From the NCBI GenBank assembly GCA_012656075.1, contig JAAKBF010000076.1:62001-126000 (forward strand): a stretch of DNA of 64,000 nucleotides, in the 5' to 3' direction. Source of the stretch: Phytophthora hibernalis. Taxonomy: Eukaryota > Oomycota > Peronosporomycetes > Peronosporales > Peronosporaceae. Shown in pieces: positions 13,001-24,590 of this stretch. The translations under genes and the position numbers were made by a program. The first letter of the stretch is position 1. Each line of letters opens with the position of its first letter. The notes under the pieces are model-generated. The model was not told the origin of the DNA, did no database searches, and saw nothing but the letters and a program-made list of their open reading frames with translations.

Positions 13001-14049
13001 ATGGGAATAATCCCAGCTACGCACCTGCTCATCGCATCCGCTTTGGCAGTCTCGACGCTGACGTGTATCTTCGGTGCCGAGACTAGCGTTCCGCCGATGG
13101 CCTCTAATGGAAGTCTGAGCGAAGCCAGCACAACATCATCTGGATCGAATGATACCTATCGAGGAATGTCAGAATGGGGTGCTCCTGTCGTCGCCAACAC
13201 CGGCACGAATCACACCAGCGATGTCACTAGCTTTGGTGATGTGACATCCAAGACGGGAGAGTGCGTTACCGGAAACCCCAACGAGTACATCAGCAGCGAG
13301 TACCTAGACTGGGTGTGGGAGAACCGCATCGGCCCCAACGTGGATGTATCTAACAAGGCCAACTGGAATGTCATGGCCAACAAGAACTGGCTGATGGACA
13401 AATTGGTACACAACAACGGATCGATGAACTACTGCGTTCGCTGGGATACCGACAATCCATTGTCGAAGGATGCGGCGTCCATGTTTGAGGGCGTCCTGAC
13501 TCGCCACTACAACGCGTGGAACAAATGGTTGGAGGGTTACAACTGCTGGCCATTCACGGAGATCAAGGTCAACATGGTGGGGTGGGCTGCAAAGGATCTG
13601 TCGCAGTTTGAGTGGAAGGACAACTCGCTCGGCGCATTCTACGAAGGAAGTGTAGACAGCGACGGCGTGACGCAGTGCCCCGACGAGTGCTATCGCTACT
13701 ACGATAACGTGAACAACATGTGGTCGGACACGAGTGCTTGCAAGGGCGAGCCGTTTGATGTCTCGTTCTGGCTGAAGGATGACATTCCGTACGGCTTCGG
13801 CTACGACTGGGGTCAGGAAGTGAGTCTCAACGACACGCTGAGCAACATGTACGACAGGAACATCATGTTCATAGGGCATGAAATCGGCCATGGTTTTGGT
13901 CTGCCGGATTTTTACGGCCTGGAGGACAAACCCGCCAAGGATTTCCCAACTCGATCATGATGGCGTACAGCTCGACAACGATCACCCCCAGTGACGGCTG
14001 GATGCTGCGTCGCGTGCTCGACCACGTCAGGTCCCGCTATCAGTTCTAA
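13001..14049 (+). CDS. Secreted metzincin-like zinc metalloprotease (HExxHxxGxxD), one frame break
   Basis: The ATG at 13001 opens a hydrophobic signal peptide (about residues 1-25). The body has about 350 residues rich in Asn, Asp, Trp and Cys. The zinc site is HEIGHGFGLPD from residue 293 (13877 on): two His ligands, the Glu base and an Asp as the likely third ligand, as in snapalysin-type enzymes. After a one-base loss in the CCC run near 13948, the frame continues with a Met-turn-like IMMAYS and a basic C-terminus, ending at TAA 14047-14049. Read without correction, the protein would stop at 13960 and lose the Met-turn. The likely role is extracellular protein hydrolysis. N-glycosylation sites (NGS, NDT, NHT) are present. 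Substrate is unknown. Confidence 0.75.
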
Positions 14050-14285
14050 CTGCCGTGTTCGAAAGTTCATGTGATAGATTTTTCGTCGACGCTTGGCACT
14101 AAGTCGCTCTCGTTGTCTGTTTTCGAGGTTGCAGTATTGCACGCACGACACGTACTATGTGGTAGATTTTGTGTTGGCGCTCAATGAAAAAAATGTGTTG
14201 TGTTCTAACATGTAAAGTTGCAGTGTATGACATAATTGTCGATCAATCCACGATAATTACGCGTTACTACTCGCACAATTACCGG

Positions 14286-14545
14286 TAGGCATGACATCCT
14301 AACTGCTCAATACTCAGTACTACTGTAGTATTTAAACAGTATGTTGGGACGTACGGTACCAACATACTAGTCGTTTTACCTGTAGACTATTACTTGTAGT
14401 CATGTACCAAAGTTCTATATAGTAGTAGTATTGAGCGGCAGTTAGGCAGTTAGGCAGTTAGGATGTCGCTCAATACATGTACCTCTCTCATCTTCGTTTT
14501 ACCTGTAGACTATTAGTCATGTACCAAAGTTCTATTCAGTAGTAT
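14286..14545. repeat. Cluster of short hairpins and direct repeats
   Basis: Three structures overlap. AGTATGTTGG and CCAACATACT flank a short loop near 14338-14369. CATCCTAACTG (about 14292-14302) faces CAGTTAGGATG (about 14454-14464), with CAGTTAGG repeated three times in tandem beside it. The block around TTTTACCTGTAGACTATTA...GTACCAAAGTTCTAT occurs at 14371-14427 and again at 14493-14535. No coding content is seen between 14050 and 14649. It resembles the remains of a small foldback element. Confidence 0.6.
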
Positions 14546-14649
14546 ATAAGAGATTTGATTGGCTAACAATACGTGCGCTTTATGATAAATGTGGGAATAA
14601 TGATATCAACGATGCGGTACGTGCATTATGCGGTGGTGAACCACTACAC

Positions 14650-15033
14650 CTTTTCAACTTCAAAATGGCAAAAAGAATATTCAATACGTCATAAGGTAAA
14701 ATCACACGAGGTGACAAATCTGATATTAAAGAAGCAACGGGTTTGAAAGGGAATTATATGCTGCAGATATTTTAAATACGCAAAGTGCTCGCGCCAGATC
14801 TGTTTATTAAGGAACGCTTGATGAAGGCGGCCGACCTTCTCTTCTACGACGCTATAACAACGTATCTTGCCACATTTGCTCGTTCCACACCATTAAGTCC
14901 CACGATGTATTAATAGCAATTCAGGAGGCGGGCAAAATATAAAAACGTGCGTCTGTCACTTCTCTATTCACGTCATTTTGATTTTACCTTATGACGTATT
15001 GAATTATCTTTTTGCCATTTTGAAGTTGAAAAG
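14650..15033. mobile_element. Foldback/MITE-like element with 54-bp terminal inverted repeats
   Basis: Arm 14650-14703 and arm 14980-15033 are reverse complements over 54 bp, apart from a local AT/TA rearrangement in the middle. Each arm begins CTTTTCAACTTCAAAATGGC on its own strand. The interior of about 275 bp has no recognisable gene. No clear target-site duplication is visible directly outside the arms. It could be an internally deleted MULE, since a MULE transposase fragment lies 500 bp downstream, but this is inference. Confidence 0.75.
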
Positions 15034-15537
15034 CGCTGATGTTCGAGAAACCTTGAGCGTTAAAGTTCTGCGTCAACATGCTCGGTTCCAAATTGCACTT
15101 CGTCATGACGATGAATATCCTGTCGGTTCTGCGTGTAATGACAGGTGTAAGAGTTGTGGTTGCAGTTCGTACGCTACCGGTACTTTTGTATCGCAAACGT
15201 ATATTGTGCTTTTGCAACCAGTTTGTCCAGCTATATCGTGCAGTAGTTAGTGATCGTACTTAGCGCTAAATCATAGAGGCTTTGAATGGGGCTTTCCGAA
15301 GTCGTGTTTCATGCACTACAAGAGCGGAAAATGGCACGTCGAGAAAGTGCCAAAGCAAACAAGTCCTGTTAGGACTGTTGGAACGCTTTCAGATCACACA
15401 GGCCCATTATGGGGAGTATAAAGCGTGCACGAGTTACAGCAATTCGTACTTGAGTACGATTTATAGTTATCTCGAGAACGCGTCACTCGCACCGCATAAG
15501 TTCAAAGTGGAACCAAATTTATGGGGCAGCACCCGAA
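15034..15537. other. Spacer between foldback element and MULE fragment
   Basis: Short open frames on both strands without recognisable domains. It may be the degenerate 5' part of the MULE transposase gene. Confidence 0.4.
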
Positions 15538-16782
15538 ATGTGGGGAATGCCACACTTTACGGTAGCAACACAAAACGATTGTCGACTCTTTAACATCCGT
15601 CCATTCTCTGTGTGGATGCCCAAACGAGCCGAGTGGCTGACCGAAGCAACCAACCAGCGCTCGCGGAGGCCAAATGTCGCAGGCAGCTGCCTGATGATCG
15701 GCAGGCAGCGTTCTCGTTTCCACCCGAGAACGCGAGGAAACATGCCGAGGCGTATTGCCTGGCAAGACGTGGCCCTTGGCGTGGATACGGAGGACGCGGA
15801 CACTGTGCTAAGCGGTATGAAGTCATTCGAGATCACGAAGAGCAACGCCATGGCCTGCACGGCCTGCTCAGGATCCGAGCCACACAAGATGCGCTATCGC
15901 TTGCTTGTGTGCAATTCGGATGGCTGCGATGCTGCCGCTGTGTTTGCATGCCCGTGGCGGGGCAAGACGCTGACGTGCCTGAAAACCGACGAGGTGTCTA
16001 ACTACGAGTTCGGTGAGCACGCTTCAGGAGCCTGTTCTCCAAAGAAGAAGAAGATGACAGCCATGCAAAAGGAATTCTGTCGCGAGCTGACCCAACACCA
16101 CCTCCGCCCAATGTGGATTCGCCACGCAATGTCCCGCAAGTTTGAAACCGCCGTAGAGGATCTTCCAGCGCTGTCTACCGTTCAGAACTTCGTAAACCAC
16201 TACTCGCGAAAGTATCTTTTAAACAATGATCGCGTCGAGGACCTGAGGGAATGGATCCACACGAGGGCTTTCACCGGAGAGGAGTCGATGGTGCAGGCGT
16301 TCTCATTTGGTTGGGATTTGGATCGCGAAGGCAAGCCCACGGTTGGCAACGGGTCCGATGAGCGGCCGTTCGTAATAGGCCTGTCAACCAAATCACTCAT
16401 GCAGCGGCTGGTGGTTCCGCCCGAGAGTTTCATTCTGCACGTGGATGCCACGTACAAGCTGAATTTGCGCGAGTACCCAGTGCTCGTGGTAGGAGTGTCT
16501 GATCGCTCGCTCAGTTTCCATCTTGTGGCCCTCTTCATTGTTTCGCAAGAGACACAAGACGTACTTCAGCGCGCTGATGGCGCTGCGAAGGCTGCATTCC
16601 TGGATACCTGTATTCACCTGCTGTGCGCGATTCGGAGCTTGGGCTACATCGGCAGCACAGAGAACAAGGTGCTCGTGAGTCGCCGGAAGTCGAAACGTAA
16701 GCGACAGGCAGAGAATCAACAGGCAGAGAATGCGATTGAAGGAGGAAGGCCTTTGTCTGTAGGTCCAGCGCTCACCTTTTAA
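15538..16782 (+). pseudogene. MULE-type transposase fragment, C-terminally truncated
   Basis: An ATG at 15538 opens 414 codons. A Cys-containing segment (CTACSGSE, LLVCNSDGCDAAAVFACPW) resembles the zinc-binding N-terminal part of Mutator-like transposases. A helical segment follows, then FILHVDATYKLNLREYPVLV at about residues 300-320, the start of the MULE DDE domain with the first catalytic Asp. The sequence then turns into a Lys/Arg-rich tail and stops at 16782, so the second Asp and the catalytic Glu are absent. This is therefore a truncated and inactive copy. The frame from 15538 is unusually intact for this window. Confidence 0.75.
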
Positions 16783-16924
16783 GCCTCCAGCGCACCAGTA
16801 CGCGTCTTTAAGCACATGTGGAACACGCTCTGGTGTCACCCAGTCTCCGCCGTACTCAATACATGTGTGTGTTTGCTTACATTTTGTCTAGTAGTTGAAC
16901 TGCGAAGCTAGCTAAGACTTGCGT

Positions 16925-18597
16925 CTAATTTTCTCCGTCATCGGGGTCAACCCAGCACGAGTCACACGCGCACTTAAACCAGATCTTGTCCCCATAGTTC
17001 ACAGTAAGCTGCGTACCAGACCGAGCGGTCTTGATCATCCGCGCGAGCACCTTAACGTTGGTACCATTCTGCATCTCCACGAACTTCACGTTGGGGTCGC
17101 ACGAATGGCTCATGAATTTTGTGATCGAACCGCACTTCAGCGCCTCAATATAGACGTACATTCCCGACACGGACTGCACGTTGAGCAACATCGTGTATCC
17201 GCTGTTCTGGTTGACGGCTTGCGCAGGCTGATCTTCAATAACGGCGGGGTACTCGAACAGGCGGCCCACGAACTCGCCCACTACATCTCCAACCTCAATA
17301 TACGCGGTGGTGTGAACACCAAGCCCGACGCGGCAGGTGTCATACAACTTTAGACCTGGAAAACTGCGGGGAGTTGCTACAGACTCCTCCTAAGTGGCAT
17401 ACGTCGGGGGTACAATAGATGGATAAAAGCGCATTATTGCAGAAGTCCATGAAGCAGTCGCCAACGCATCGGCACGGATCTCCATCTCCGATGTCCGCAA
17501 ATTCCAGACCCTCGGGCACGATTGATGTGGTAAGGCGTTGCACGGAGGTGGGCCATTTAAAGCAAGATCCAGCTCTTGTGTGCTGGACTTGGCGAACTGC
17601 AGTCGCCGCACGTGAAGTGCCCGAAGGCGGTCCTTGATGCCAGGACGTTGCAGCGTTTCCTTCGTTGATCGTATGCGCGAGGTATATGTCTGTGCCGCTG
17701 CGTGTCACAGCGCACTTCTTCTGGTTGCGTCGCTTTCGCGAACGTGGCACGTGGCACGTGCCAGCTTCCTGCTTTCCTCTTGGCTTGGTGGCGAATCTTC
17801 GCTCGCTCCAGGCGGGTCGGAATGGATTGCAAGTATTCATTCACGTCAGCCAACAATGACTCATCCATGGCGCCTGCGTCCTGGGGCAGTCGATCGTCTC
17901 TACGAGCCAAATCCTCGCTTGGGGGGGCTTCATCGCTGCCCGGCGCGACCGTTTCACCAGACTCGTCCAACATTGGACCTACTGATTTACTGCTGGACGC
18001 CCGCGAAACTGCGACCCCTGCTTCGACGTGGTCCGGATCCTCGAATGGCCTACAATCTGCAAGGCGTGGTTGGCGTGCTGCACCTCTCGGCGACGCCGTT
18101 TCAGGCATCCTACGAGCACTGGACGTCGATCCAGATTTCGGTGGTAATCCCGTCCTCGTGCTGCTGGTCGCGTTCATCTTAGCAGAGTTCTCACAAGAAA
18201 TCTCCTCATATACAGCAGGGCCAGCACGTTGATCGGCAGCAAATGCCTCCCGAGCGGCCCCCTCTACTGCACGATTGAATGCGCTGTATCGTGTCGGATC
18301 TTCATGCGTCCCTGCAATCAACTTGTACGTCCGCCACTACCGCCACAGCGCCTTGCCCTCAGCAATAGGCCACCTTGAGCAGTCCACGAGGCGCTTCAGC
18401 ATCATCGTCTGCGGGATGTGGTCTTCAGTGTCCAGCTTCAGCGCCGTGGTCGCGCCGGTGCTTGAATCAACGCTTAGAACCACTGCTTCTCGATATCTTC
18501 GGGGGTCACCGCACATGAACGCCATTGAGTAATACGCTATTGTGTCGCCAGCGTGGATCTCCTCCGGTGGTAGCTGCAACGCGGAGAGGGGTGCCAT
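16925..18597 (-). pseudogene. AWS-SET domain methyltransferase-like gene, broken
   Basis: Three open stretches on the minus strand belong together. 18597-18337 encodes an N-terminal block (IHAGDTIAYYSMAFMCGDPR). 18321-17557 encodes a charged Ser/Pro-rich linker. 17840-17340 ends with a Cys-rich AWS-like segment (PCRCVGDCFMDFC, IYCTPDVCHLGGVC). The SET domain is at 17347-16925, with the signature FMSHSCDPN, the following LTVNYGDK and a C-terminal CACDSC post-SET cluster. At least three frame changes break it; one lies in a TTTT run near 17355, between AWS and SET. SET proteins methylate lysines of histones or other proteins. Its position between a MULE fragment and a Gypsy relic suggests a repeat-associated family member. 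If all breaks are assembly errors, it could be an intact gene. Confidence 0.7.
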
Positions 18598-19773
18598 CGG
18601 CCGGGTTGGAGGTGCTGGGTGTCGTCAGCGGCGGCACGGCTTGGATCGGTGGGGCAGGTTTGAACACTAATGGTCTTCTCGGGGTGTCTCATTGGTACCA
18701 CCTTCGCGCAACATCATCTTCGGAAGACCTTCGAATTTTCCTCGCTCTTGCCTCGCGAGTCGCGACGTGGCGGCTGCGACACAGAGTCGGGCGCGGACGG
18801 ATGCACCGGGGCTGCGTCCGCGAAGCACTGGAGATGTCTTCGTGTGCGATGTACATGGTGTGTTTTTCAGATCCCAACGTCTGTTTCTAAAGTTTCCTCA
18901 GTCATCTCGTACAAGACAAGTCGTACGAATTACAATCGAAAGTGCCAAAAAGACTGCAAAGCACAATACATGTAGATCGTCGTAGCCTTGACACGACCAA
19001 TTCGCTTTTAAAAGTCGACTTGAGCTAGGATACCACAACGAACACCACAACGGAATGTTCTCACTGTCAAGCTCAAGTCATATTATAGGGACTGATACAC
19101 GTATTACACTGTATTCGTGATTGGAATCTATATATTAATGTCTCGCTCTCGCTGTGATATTCTGCGATAGTCTAATAATACTAGTATGGCAGTAAGCTGC
19201 CAGCATCCTCACGCAGGTACGCTCCGGTTGCTAAGGGGGCGTTGCTGATAGAAGTATGCAATATTGTAGTTTTCAGCACCGCCCCTAAACGCGATACTGA
19301 TAATCTTTCGAAATTCTCTTTTATCCCAGTCACGCACCTGCTTCAAATCCGCCAGGGAGAGATGGAGGGATGTACGTCGCTGTGTGCGAGCTGCTGGCGC
19401 GCTAGGTGGCTGGTGCCAAGCTCCTATTGCTTTGCTTACACTGTGTCTGTATTGTGTTGCGCGCCTTCGCGATGCGCTTGCGTGCTACAGGACCCGGCTT
19501 TGACTCGCGCCAATATTACTTGATTCGTCGGACTGCGCCGAGACTCCTCTCATCGTGACACATGGCGGAGTTGGCAAGAGGAGGAAGAGCGCGAACATGG
19601 TGCTAAGCGGCACGCGCGTCAGCCGAATTCTTTGGAATGCATGTACATAGGTGGCTGCAGACTGGAGAGATCTTTCAATCCCAATGGCGAGAGGTATACG
19701 CTGAGCGAAAAGCATCGTATACGACAGAATACGCTGGCGCGCGCGCTACAAGCGGATTCTCGCAAAGCAAAAG
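18598..19773. other. No gene recognised
   Basis: About 1.2 kb with only short, composition-biased frames on both strands. No domain, repeat or RNA gene is recognised. Confidence 0.5.
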
Positions 19774-20271
19774 GTGACCGAAGGTCGCCGAGTTCGCTCG
19801 GTTGAAGACGCCACACTGGATGTCGCACCTGTCGGCGAGTGCAACAGCAAGGCACCACAGAGCGAGGTGAGCTCCGTGACGACCGAGAATGAAAAGGCGA
19901 AGAGAAAAAGAGCTTCAAGGACGAAGGCTGGGGCTGGACGGACTACTTCCGAGCGTCTAAGGCTACTTCGGGATCAAGAATTGGCCGGACCTTCTCGCAG
20001 TACCAAGACAACCCAAGATAAATACGTACTGTCGGCAAATTCACCGGAGCAGCGTCCCCAATTTTTTAAGCTCGTCGATTGTCCAGCAAAACCCGCCACA
20101 GCACCACAACCAAGATACGTGGTCGTACTCGGACTGCAGCCCAAGTACTGCCGCAAGAACAGTATTCATCCTCGCCGTGCACTTCTGACACGCAAGCTGC
20201 CGTGGTCACAGACCGAGGTAACAACATCCCAGTGTAAGATCAACTCCCCGTTCGAGAAGTGGCGCTGTTAG
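19774..20271 (+). CDS. Unrecognised basic protein, possibly transposon-derived
   Basis: One open frame of 165 codons, rich in Lys, Arg, Ser and Pro, with a segment NSPEQRPQFFKLVDCPAKP. I recognise no family. It lies between a SET pseudogene and a Gypsy relic and has no clear promoter, so it may be a transposon remnant or a chance frame. Confidence 0.25.
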   Translation: MTEGRRVRSVEDATLDVAPVGECNSKAPQSEVSSVTTENEKAKRKRASRTKAGAGRTTSERLRLLRDQELAGPSRSTKTTQDKYVLSANSPEQRPQFFKLVDCPAKPATAPQPRYVVVLGLQPKYCRKNSIHPRRALLTRKLPWSQTEVTTSQCKINSPFEKWRC

Positions 20272-20789
20272 AGAGGGCACATCAAACATACTACATGTTT
20301 GTCCCTGTTACTCTTCGCCCATCGTGCCAGTGTGCAGCGATTCGGCAAGTGGAAACTCCTGTCGTTGCTGTTCCTATAGTACTCACTGCGGCGATGCAAG
20401 ACTACGAAGCTCTACGGATGTCGAAGATTCTCCAGAAGAAGCGCGTTGACGGTTCCACTCAGCAGGTTGGTGTCAGCACTACGGCACGACGTGGAGCTAC
20501 ACCTCAGCCACGTGTCCAGCCAACATTGCCAACGGAGATGTACGCGGGGGAATAGCTGAGAGCTCCAATCACGACGACGAAGTTCATGCGTCGAGATGCT
20601 GAACGTGCCACCGAGTCACCGACGAAGAGCGTGAGCACATCCTCCAACGGATGGTGGAAGACGATGCCTTCATGCGAATGTGCGCCGACATGCTGAAGAA
20701 GCTGTTTGGCACGATGTCGTGTGACAACAGCTCGTTTTATCTGCGTATTTGTTTCAGTGTTTACAGTTTAGTCACAACCAAGACACGAT
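20272..20789. other. No gene recognised
   Basis: Short frames only. The last part leads into the region that matches the second Gypsy copy at 61.66 kb. Confidence 0.4.
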
Positions 20790-22250
20790 GGGAAACTCGT
20801 CGTAGTGCTGCACCGTCTTACCCGGTTAACGACTCTGTCGAAGGTACTCGCGGTACTCCCGTACGGACCAGTATCGCAGCGCGAGCAGCTGCTCCTTGTT
20901 CCGAGGCGCCGCTGCGCAACAGCCGTCCTCATATCGCGGGCGCTATCATGAAGGTGCTGGCGGTCGTCGGGCTGAAGCAGCTCCACGAGAACGTCATCAC
21001 CATCGCCGACGTTGGTGATGGCTTGGGTTCCCGCTTGGCGACTTCAGCTGCAGCACGGCGAGGCGTTGCAGGACTCCCCGGATGAGACGCCGCTGCTGCT
21101 CTGTGAGCGCTTGGGTCGTTGAACTCGCCCGACTCCAGATCCGACTCGCTATAGTCTACCTATCCTCCTCCGAGCGGTGCTTCGCATCACTTGTTGCGCA
21201 CGGGACGGGTTTGCGATCGGTGACTGAGGCAGACTCCTTGGGGGCATCGCTGGTCTACTTCGCAGTCGCCGAGCGGACTTGTCGTCGCCGGCCTCGGAGG
21301 CCTTGTCTCCGTCAGCTTTGGGAGCCTCGCCATCGCCGTTAGGGGTTCGCCGCCGTCCATTAGGATTTTGGGAGCTTGGTCATCGTCGCCAGCAGCTCTG
21401 TGAGCCTCGTCGTCGCTGTTTGAAGCTTTGTCGACAGGATCCAGGACTTTGGAAGTCGCTGCTGTCGTTGCCGTCGGCGCGCTCGCATCTCCCACTCTTT
21501 GTGCTTCGTCGCCTTGGGCTTCTGGGCTGTCGTCGCCCTAAACTAGGTTCGGGTTGGCCTCGCCGTCGGAGTCCGACTCGTTGTTGCTGCCGCCTTCATA
21601 TGGGCCGGGCAGGGTGACCTCGATGCGCTTCCTGCTGGACCGAGATCTGGTCGCAGCAGGCTTAGCCTTGTCGTCGGGCTTCTGGGAAGATTTCGTCGGA
21701 TGCCGAGGTGGCATCTTTGATTGAGCTTCGCCGCCTTTCTTGTGGTCGGCGGCGAGGAGCGCCTTGGAGTCGGCGCGCTTTGGCATCGCAAGTGATGCTG
21801 GTCTTGGCTTGGTGTACAGTGGGCGTCTTGGGTTCTCGGCGGGTGTTCGCTCGGGCGCAGATTGCAGAATGAGGCATTGGGAGGAGGGGGCAACCATTGT
21901 TCTCTGTGGTGTGTGACACGTCAAGGACTTAAGTCGTACATCAGTCGTACTTAATTAGTACACCCGTTGTATTAAAGCAGTACATCTAAATGGGTGGCTC
22001 CCATTTGGACATATCAGACTAGACAGGGATTCAGTATGCAGATAGTTAGCAGTAGTTAGAACTACAACAGTGTTCTTAATATAAATAAGTTTAACTCTAA
22101 CCCGGAAGTTCGCAAGTCAATTGGTACTCGGTACCATATTGGACTGGTAGGCCAGGCCTTTGCAAGCTTACAACAGGAACGCCAGGCGTCTGTTGCGGTT
22201 AGTGCGTTAACTCTTCTTCTAAAGCTTAGGTGCGTATGACTCCCGTCACA
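20790..22250 (-). mobile_element. Gypsy LTR retrotransposon relic: 5' LTR plus partial gag
   Basis: Runs parallel, base by base, to about 61660-63246, so this is a second copy of the same element in the same orientation. The coding strand is minus: LTR at 21910-22250, then a gag-like frame at 21924-21538 rich in Pro, Lys, Arg and Ser (SRSSRKRIEVTLPGPYEGG), then a more degenerate stretch down to about 20790. No pol region follows. Frame breaks and small indels relative to the other copy show that it is an old or truncated insertion. Confidence 0.75.
21910..22250 (-). repeat. Gypsy LTR, copy 1
   Basis: On the minus strand it runs from TGTGACGGGAGTCA to GACGTGTCACACA, so it has TG...CA ends. 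It matches 62918-63246 closely over its length, including TTGCGAACTTCCGGGTTAGA and the GGTACCGAGTACC block. Copy 1 is about 341 bp. Confidence 0.75.
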
Positions 22251-22718
22251 CGCCGTATCGCCGATAAGATCGAGGCTGAAGAACGCCGCCGCACCGAGAA
22301 GCTGGAAATGGAGGACCGCATTGAGAAGAAGCGCGTGCTCGGACCCAGGAGCTGGTCATGTTGATCGGGTGCTCACCAAGAAGGACTAAGAGGGAGGACA
22401 AAGGACGAGGGACAAACGGCGGACGCACATGAAAAAGAGGGCAAATTTCTTATTCTAGTAGTTGTAGATTCTCTATCGACATGAACACGGCTCTGAAAAC
22501 ATTCAATGCTCATTACCGGCTATAGCGTTCATCACGTGCCGTACGCTGCAAAGTATTCACTCAACACCGAGGGTATCAGTCAACTAAGTGCATCATGTGT
22601 ATTAGCAAAGAAGTGTTATTGTTGGCAAAGCGACTGCTACGATGTTGTGAAGGGCACTTTCATCTCCCCTGAAATCGTTGTGCGGATTCGAGAGATGGCT
22701 ACCGTGCGTACACGATAG
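22251..22718. other. No gene recognised
   Basis: Contains a short plus-strand Lys/Glu/Arg-rich coil-like fragment near 22250-22350 (RRRTEKLEMEDRIEKKR) and otherwise nothing identifiable. Confidence 0.4.
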
Positions 22719-23615
22719 TTAACCATTCCGGAATAAATTGTGGATTCGTAGGCCACGGAGCTCGGGGTCGTACGGCAAGGGCAGGTTCAGTCTACTGTAG
22801 ATCTTCTGCATGCTCCCCATGCCCCATTCGGCCGCCTGTCGGACAGAGGTGGTGACATTGGGGGCGTACGCGCTGACCTTCGAAGAGATAGCACAATTTG
22901 CTCCAAGTCCTCGTCCTTGAGCGGTGTGAGGATACGGCCAGCCATGGCAGCCGAACACGGGAACGCTGAGTCTGACACTACGATCATCCTGTCATCCGGG
23001 AAGCACACGGGGTCCAGCAACATGTTGCGGAAGCCGAGCGAGGCGTTCGAGACGTTCCACGGCCCGGGACAATTGTGGCGACACCAAATAATGCAGCCGT
23101 ATGCTGCAAAGCAGATCGTGCCCGTCATGAAAACGGTGTGAAGCCATCCGTTGTACATTGCGTTTTGTAGGTCAACATTAGACGGCTGCTGTACCTATTG
23201 CGCATTATTAGTGACATGCACACATTGTTAGTTTTGAACAGCAACGTATTAGGAAGATACGACTTACCCTCACGTTCTTTCCGTCAATAAAGCCGAAGGT
23301 GTGCTTGAGCAGCAGCTCGCGGGCAACCAAACTGGCCCTCCGAGCAGGGGGTGGCCAGGAGATCCGCGCGAGGCCATAACCTTCCTAGGCGTTGGATAGG
23401 GCCTCCTCAGTTCGTGCAGCATCCTGACCAACGTGCTTGGTGGAATGCCAAAGACCATGTAGAGAGTGCTCTGCTCCACCGAGCCGACATAAAAGCACAG
23501 CCAAATTCTCAAACGGATGGCTTGCGACGTTCAAGAGCCGCCTTGACCAGCCAACCCAACCTATTGACCTGGCACAATGACTTGTTCGGATCATTTCCAG
23601 ACAGAGGATGTACAA
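22719..23615 (-). pseudogene. PIF/Harbinger-type (DDE_4) transposase remnant
   Basis: Minus-strand pieces: 23615-23270 with an N-terminal LCFYVGSVEQSTLYMVFGIP block, 23158-22787 with GCIIWCRHNCPGPWN, DDRMIVVSDSAFP and MAGRILTPLKDEDLE, and 22958-22719 with TSVRQAAEWGMGSMQKIYSR and LPYDPELRGLRIHNLFR. These are features of the oomycete DDE_4 transposase family: the SDSAF segment holds a catalytic Asp, and RQAAEWGM is the segment where the catalytic Glu is expected. Frame changes and gaps separate the pieces, so it is an inactive fragment. An intron between 23270 and 23160 is possible. Confidence 0.7.
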
Positions 23616-23650
23616 GCCAAGATGTTAAGAGTCTTAACATATTGGCTTGT
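23612..23650. repeat. Near-perfect palindrome, half of it repeated at 24985
   Basis: ACAAGCCAAGATGTTAAGA faces TCTTAACATATTGGCTTGT with one mismatch and a one-base centre. The right half, continuing into GTAT.GTATACTTTATTT, occurs again in the same orientation at about 24985-25022. It looks like a terminal repeat of a small element bracketing 23.6-25.0 kb, or the junction of two elements. Confidence 0.6.
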
Positions 23651-24012
23651 ATGGTATACTTTATTTATGATAAAAATCTGTTAAAGTCATGAACGGGGTC
23701 AAAATGACCCATTTCATAAACCACTGGGGACGCCTGCCAAATATACCTTACTCGAGCGACTTAGTTGCAGCAAGAAAGTCACCCTTTAAGAAGATATATG
23801 ATGACTCACTACTCGGAATCTACGTCGCAAATACCTTACATCTGCAATATGTGTCCGTCTGGTACTGCCCTAAATCAGGATGTACAAACAGGACTTTGCT
23901 GCAAACTAAGGATGTGCCCGTCACTTTACCTCGGACACAGTTTGGCGCCTTGCAGCACAGCACCCGTTCGAATTTTCCTCGCTTTTGATTTCGCGCGCGT
24001 CGTGCTCAAGCG

Positions 24013-24590
24013 ATGAGAAAAGAAGACTTCGACGCAGTGCTCATGCTGGCCGAGGCTGTCCAGGACCATGATGAGGCGCTAATGGAGGTCCGTCGGGAGG
24101 TCTACCTCCTTTTGTTGGAAGACGCGTGGAAGATAACATTCGCAGCCGGCACTACTTGACAACACAGTACCTCGACACGCCATGCGACGCGGCTTTGATG
24201 ACGCTCTACAAGTTCGGGAAGGACGTGAACTTTCTAAACACGACTAGTTTGACGAGGTGCGCGTCCGTGGACTCCAACGTGTATTATTATATCGCTGTTG
24301 CTAACCTGCGCTAACCTGCATATGTACCCAGGCCTGCGTTCCACCAGCTTCTGCGGCGGTTCAGCCGCTACTACTACATTCCGTACCACAATGCACGAGG
24401 CCGGCCGCCCAAGCTACACTACCACCACCAGATCCTGGGCCTGGTTTCATCTCGCTCGCAATCATCTTACTCTGCTACATTTTAGCGAAGAGATTACGGG
24501 CTTTTTTGAGTGAGCGTCTTAAACGGGGACCTGGTTCGCCTGCTGCGAAAGCACCTAGAGCTGCAAAGCATCGTCGAGAGCTAAATTCGT
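24013..24590 (+). pseudogene. PIF/Harbinger-type transposase N-terminal fragment
   Basis: Plus-strand pieces start at 24013 (ATG, RKEDFDAVLMLAEAVQDHDE) and run through LLEDAWKITFAAGTT to a segment around 24330-24500 with FSRYYYIPYHNARGRPPKLH and HHQILGLV. That matches the N-terminal, DNA-binding part of Harbinger transposases (GRPPK linker). Stops and frame changes interrupt it and no DDE domain follows. It points away from the Harbinger remnant at 22.7-23.6 kb, so it is a separate fragment. Confidence 0.55.

Noticed and set aside
14200..14560. CRISPR-like array from the CAGTTAGG repeats
   Set aside because: Only three 8-bp units in tandem without spacers; eukaryotic context.
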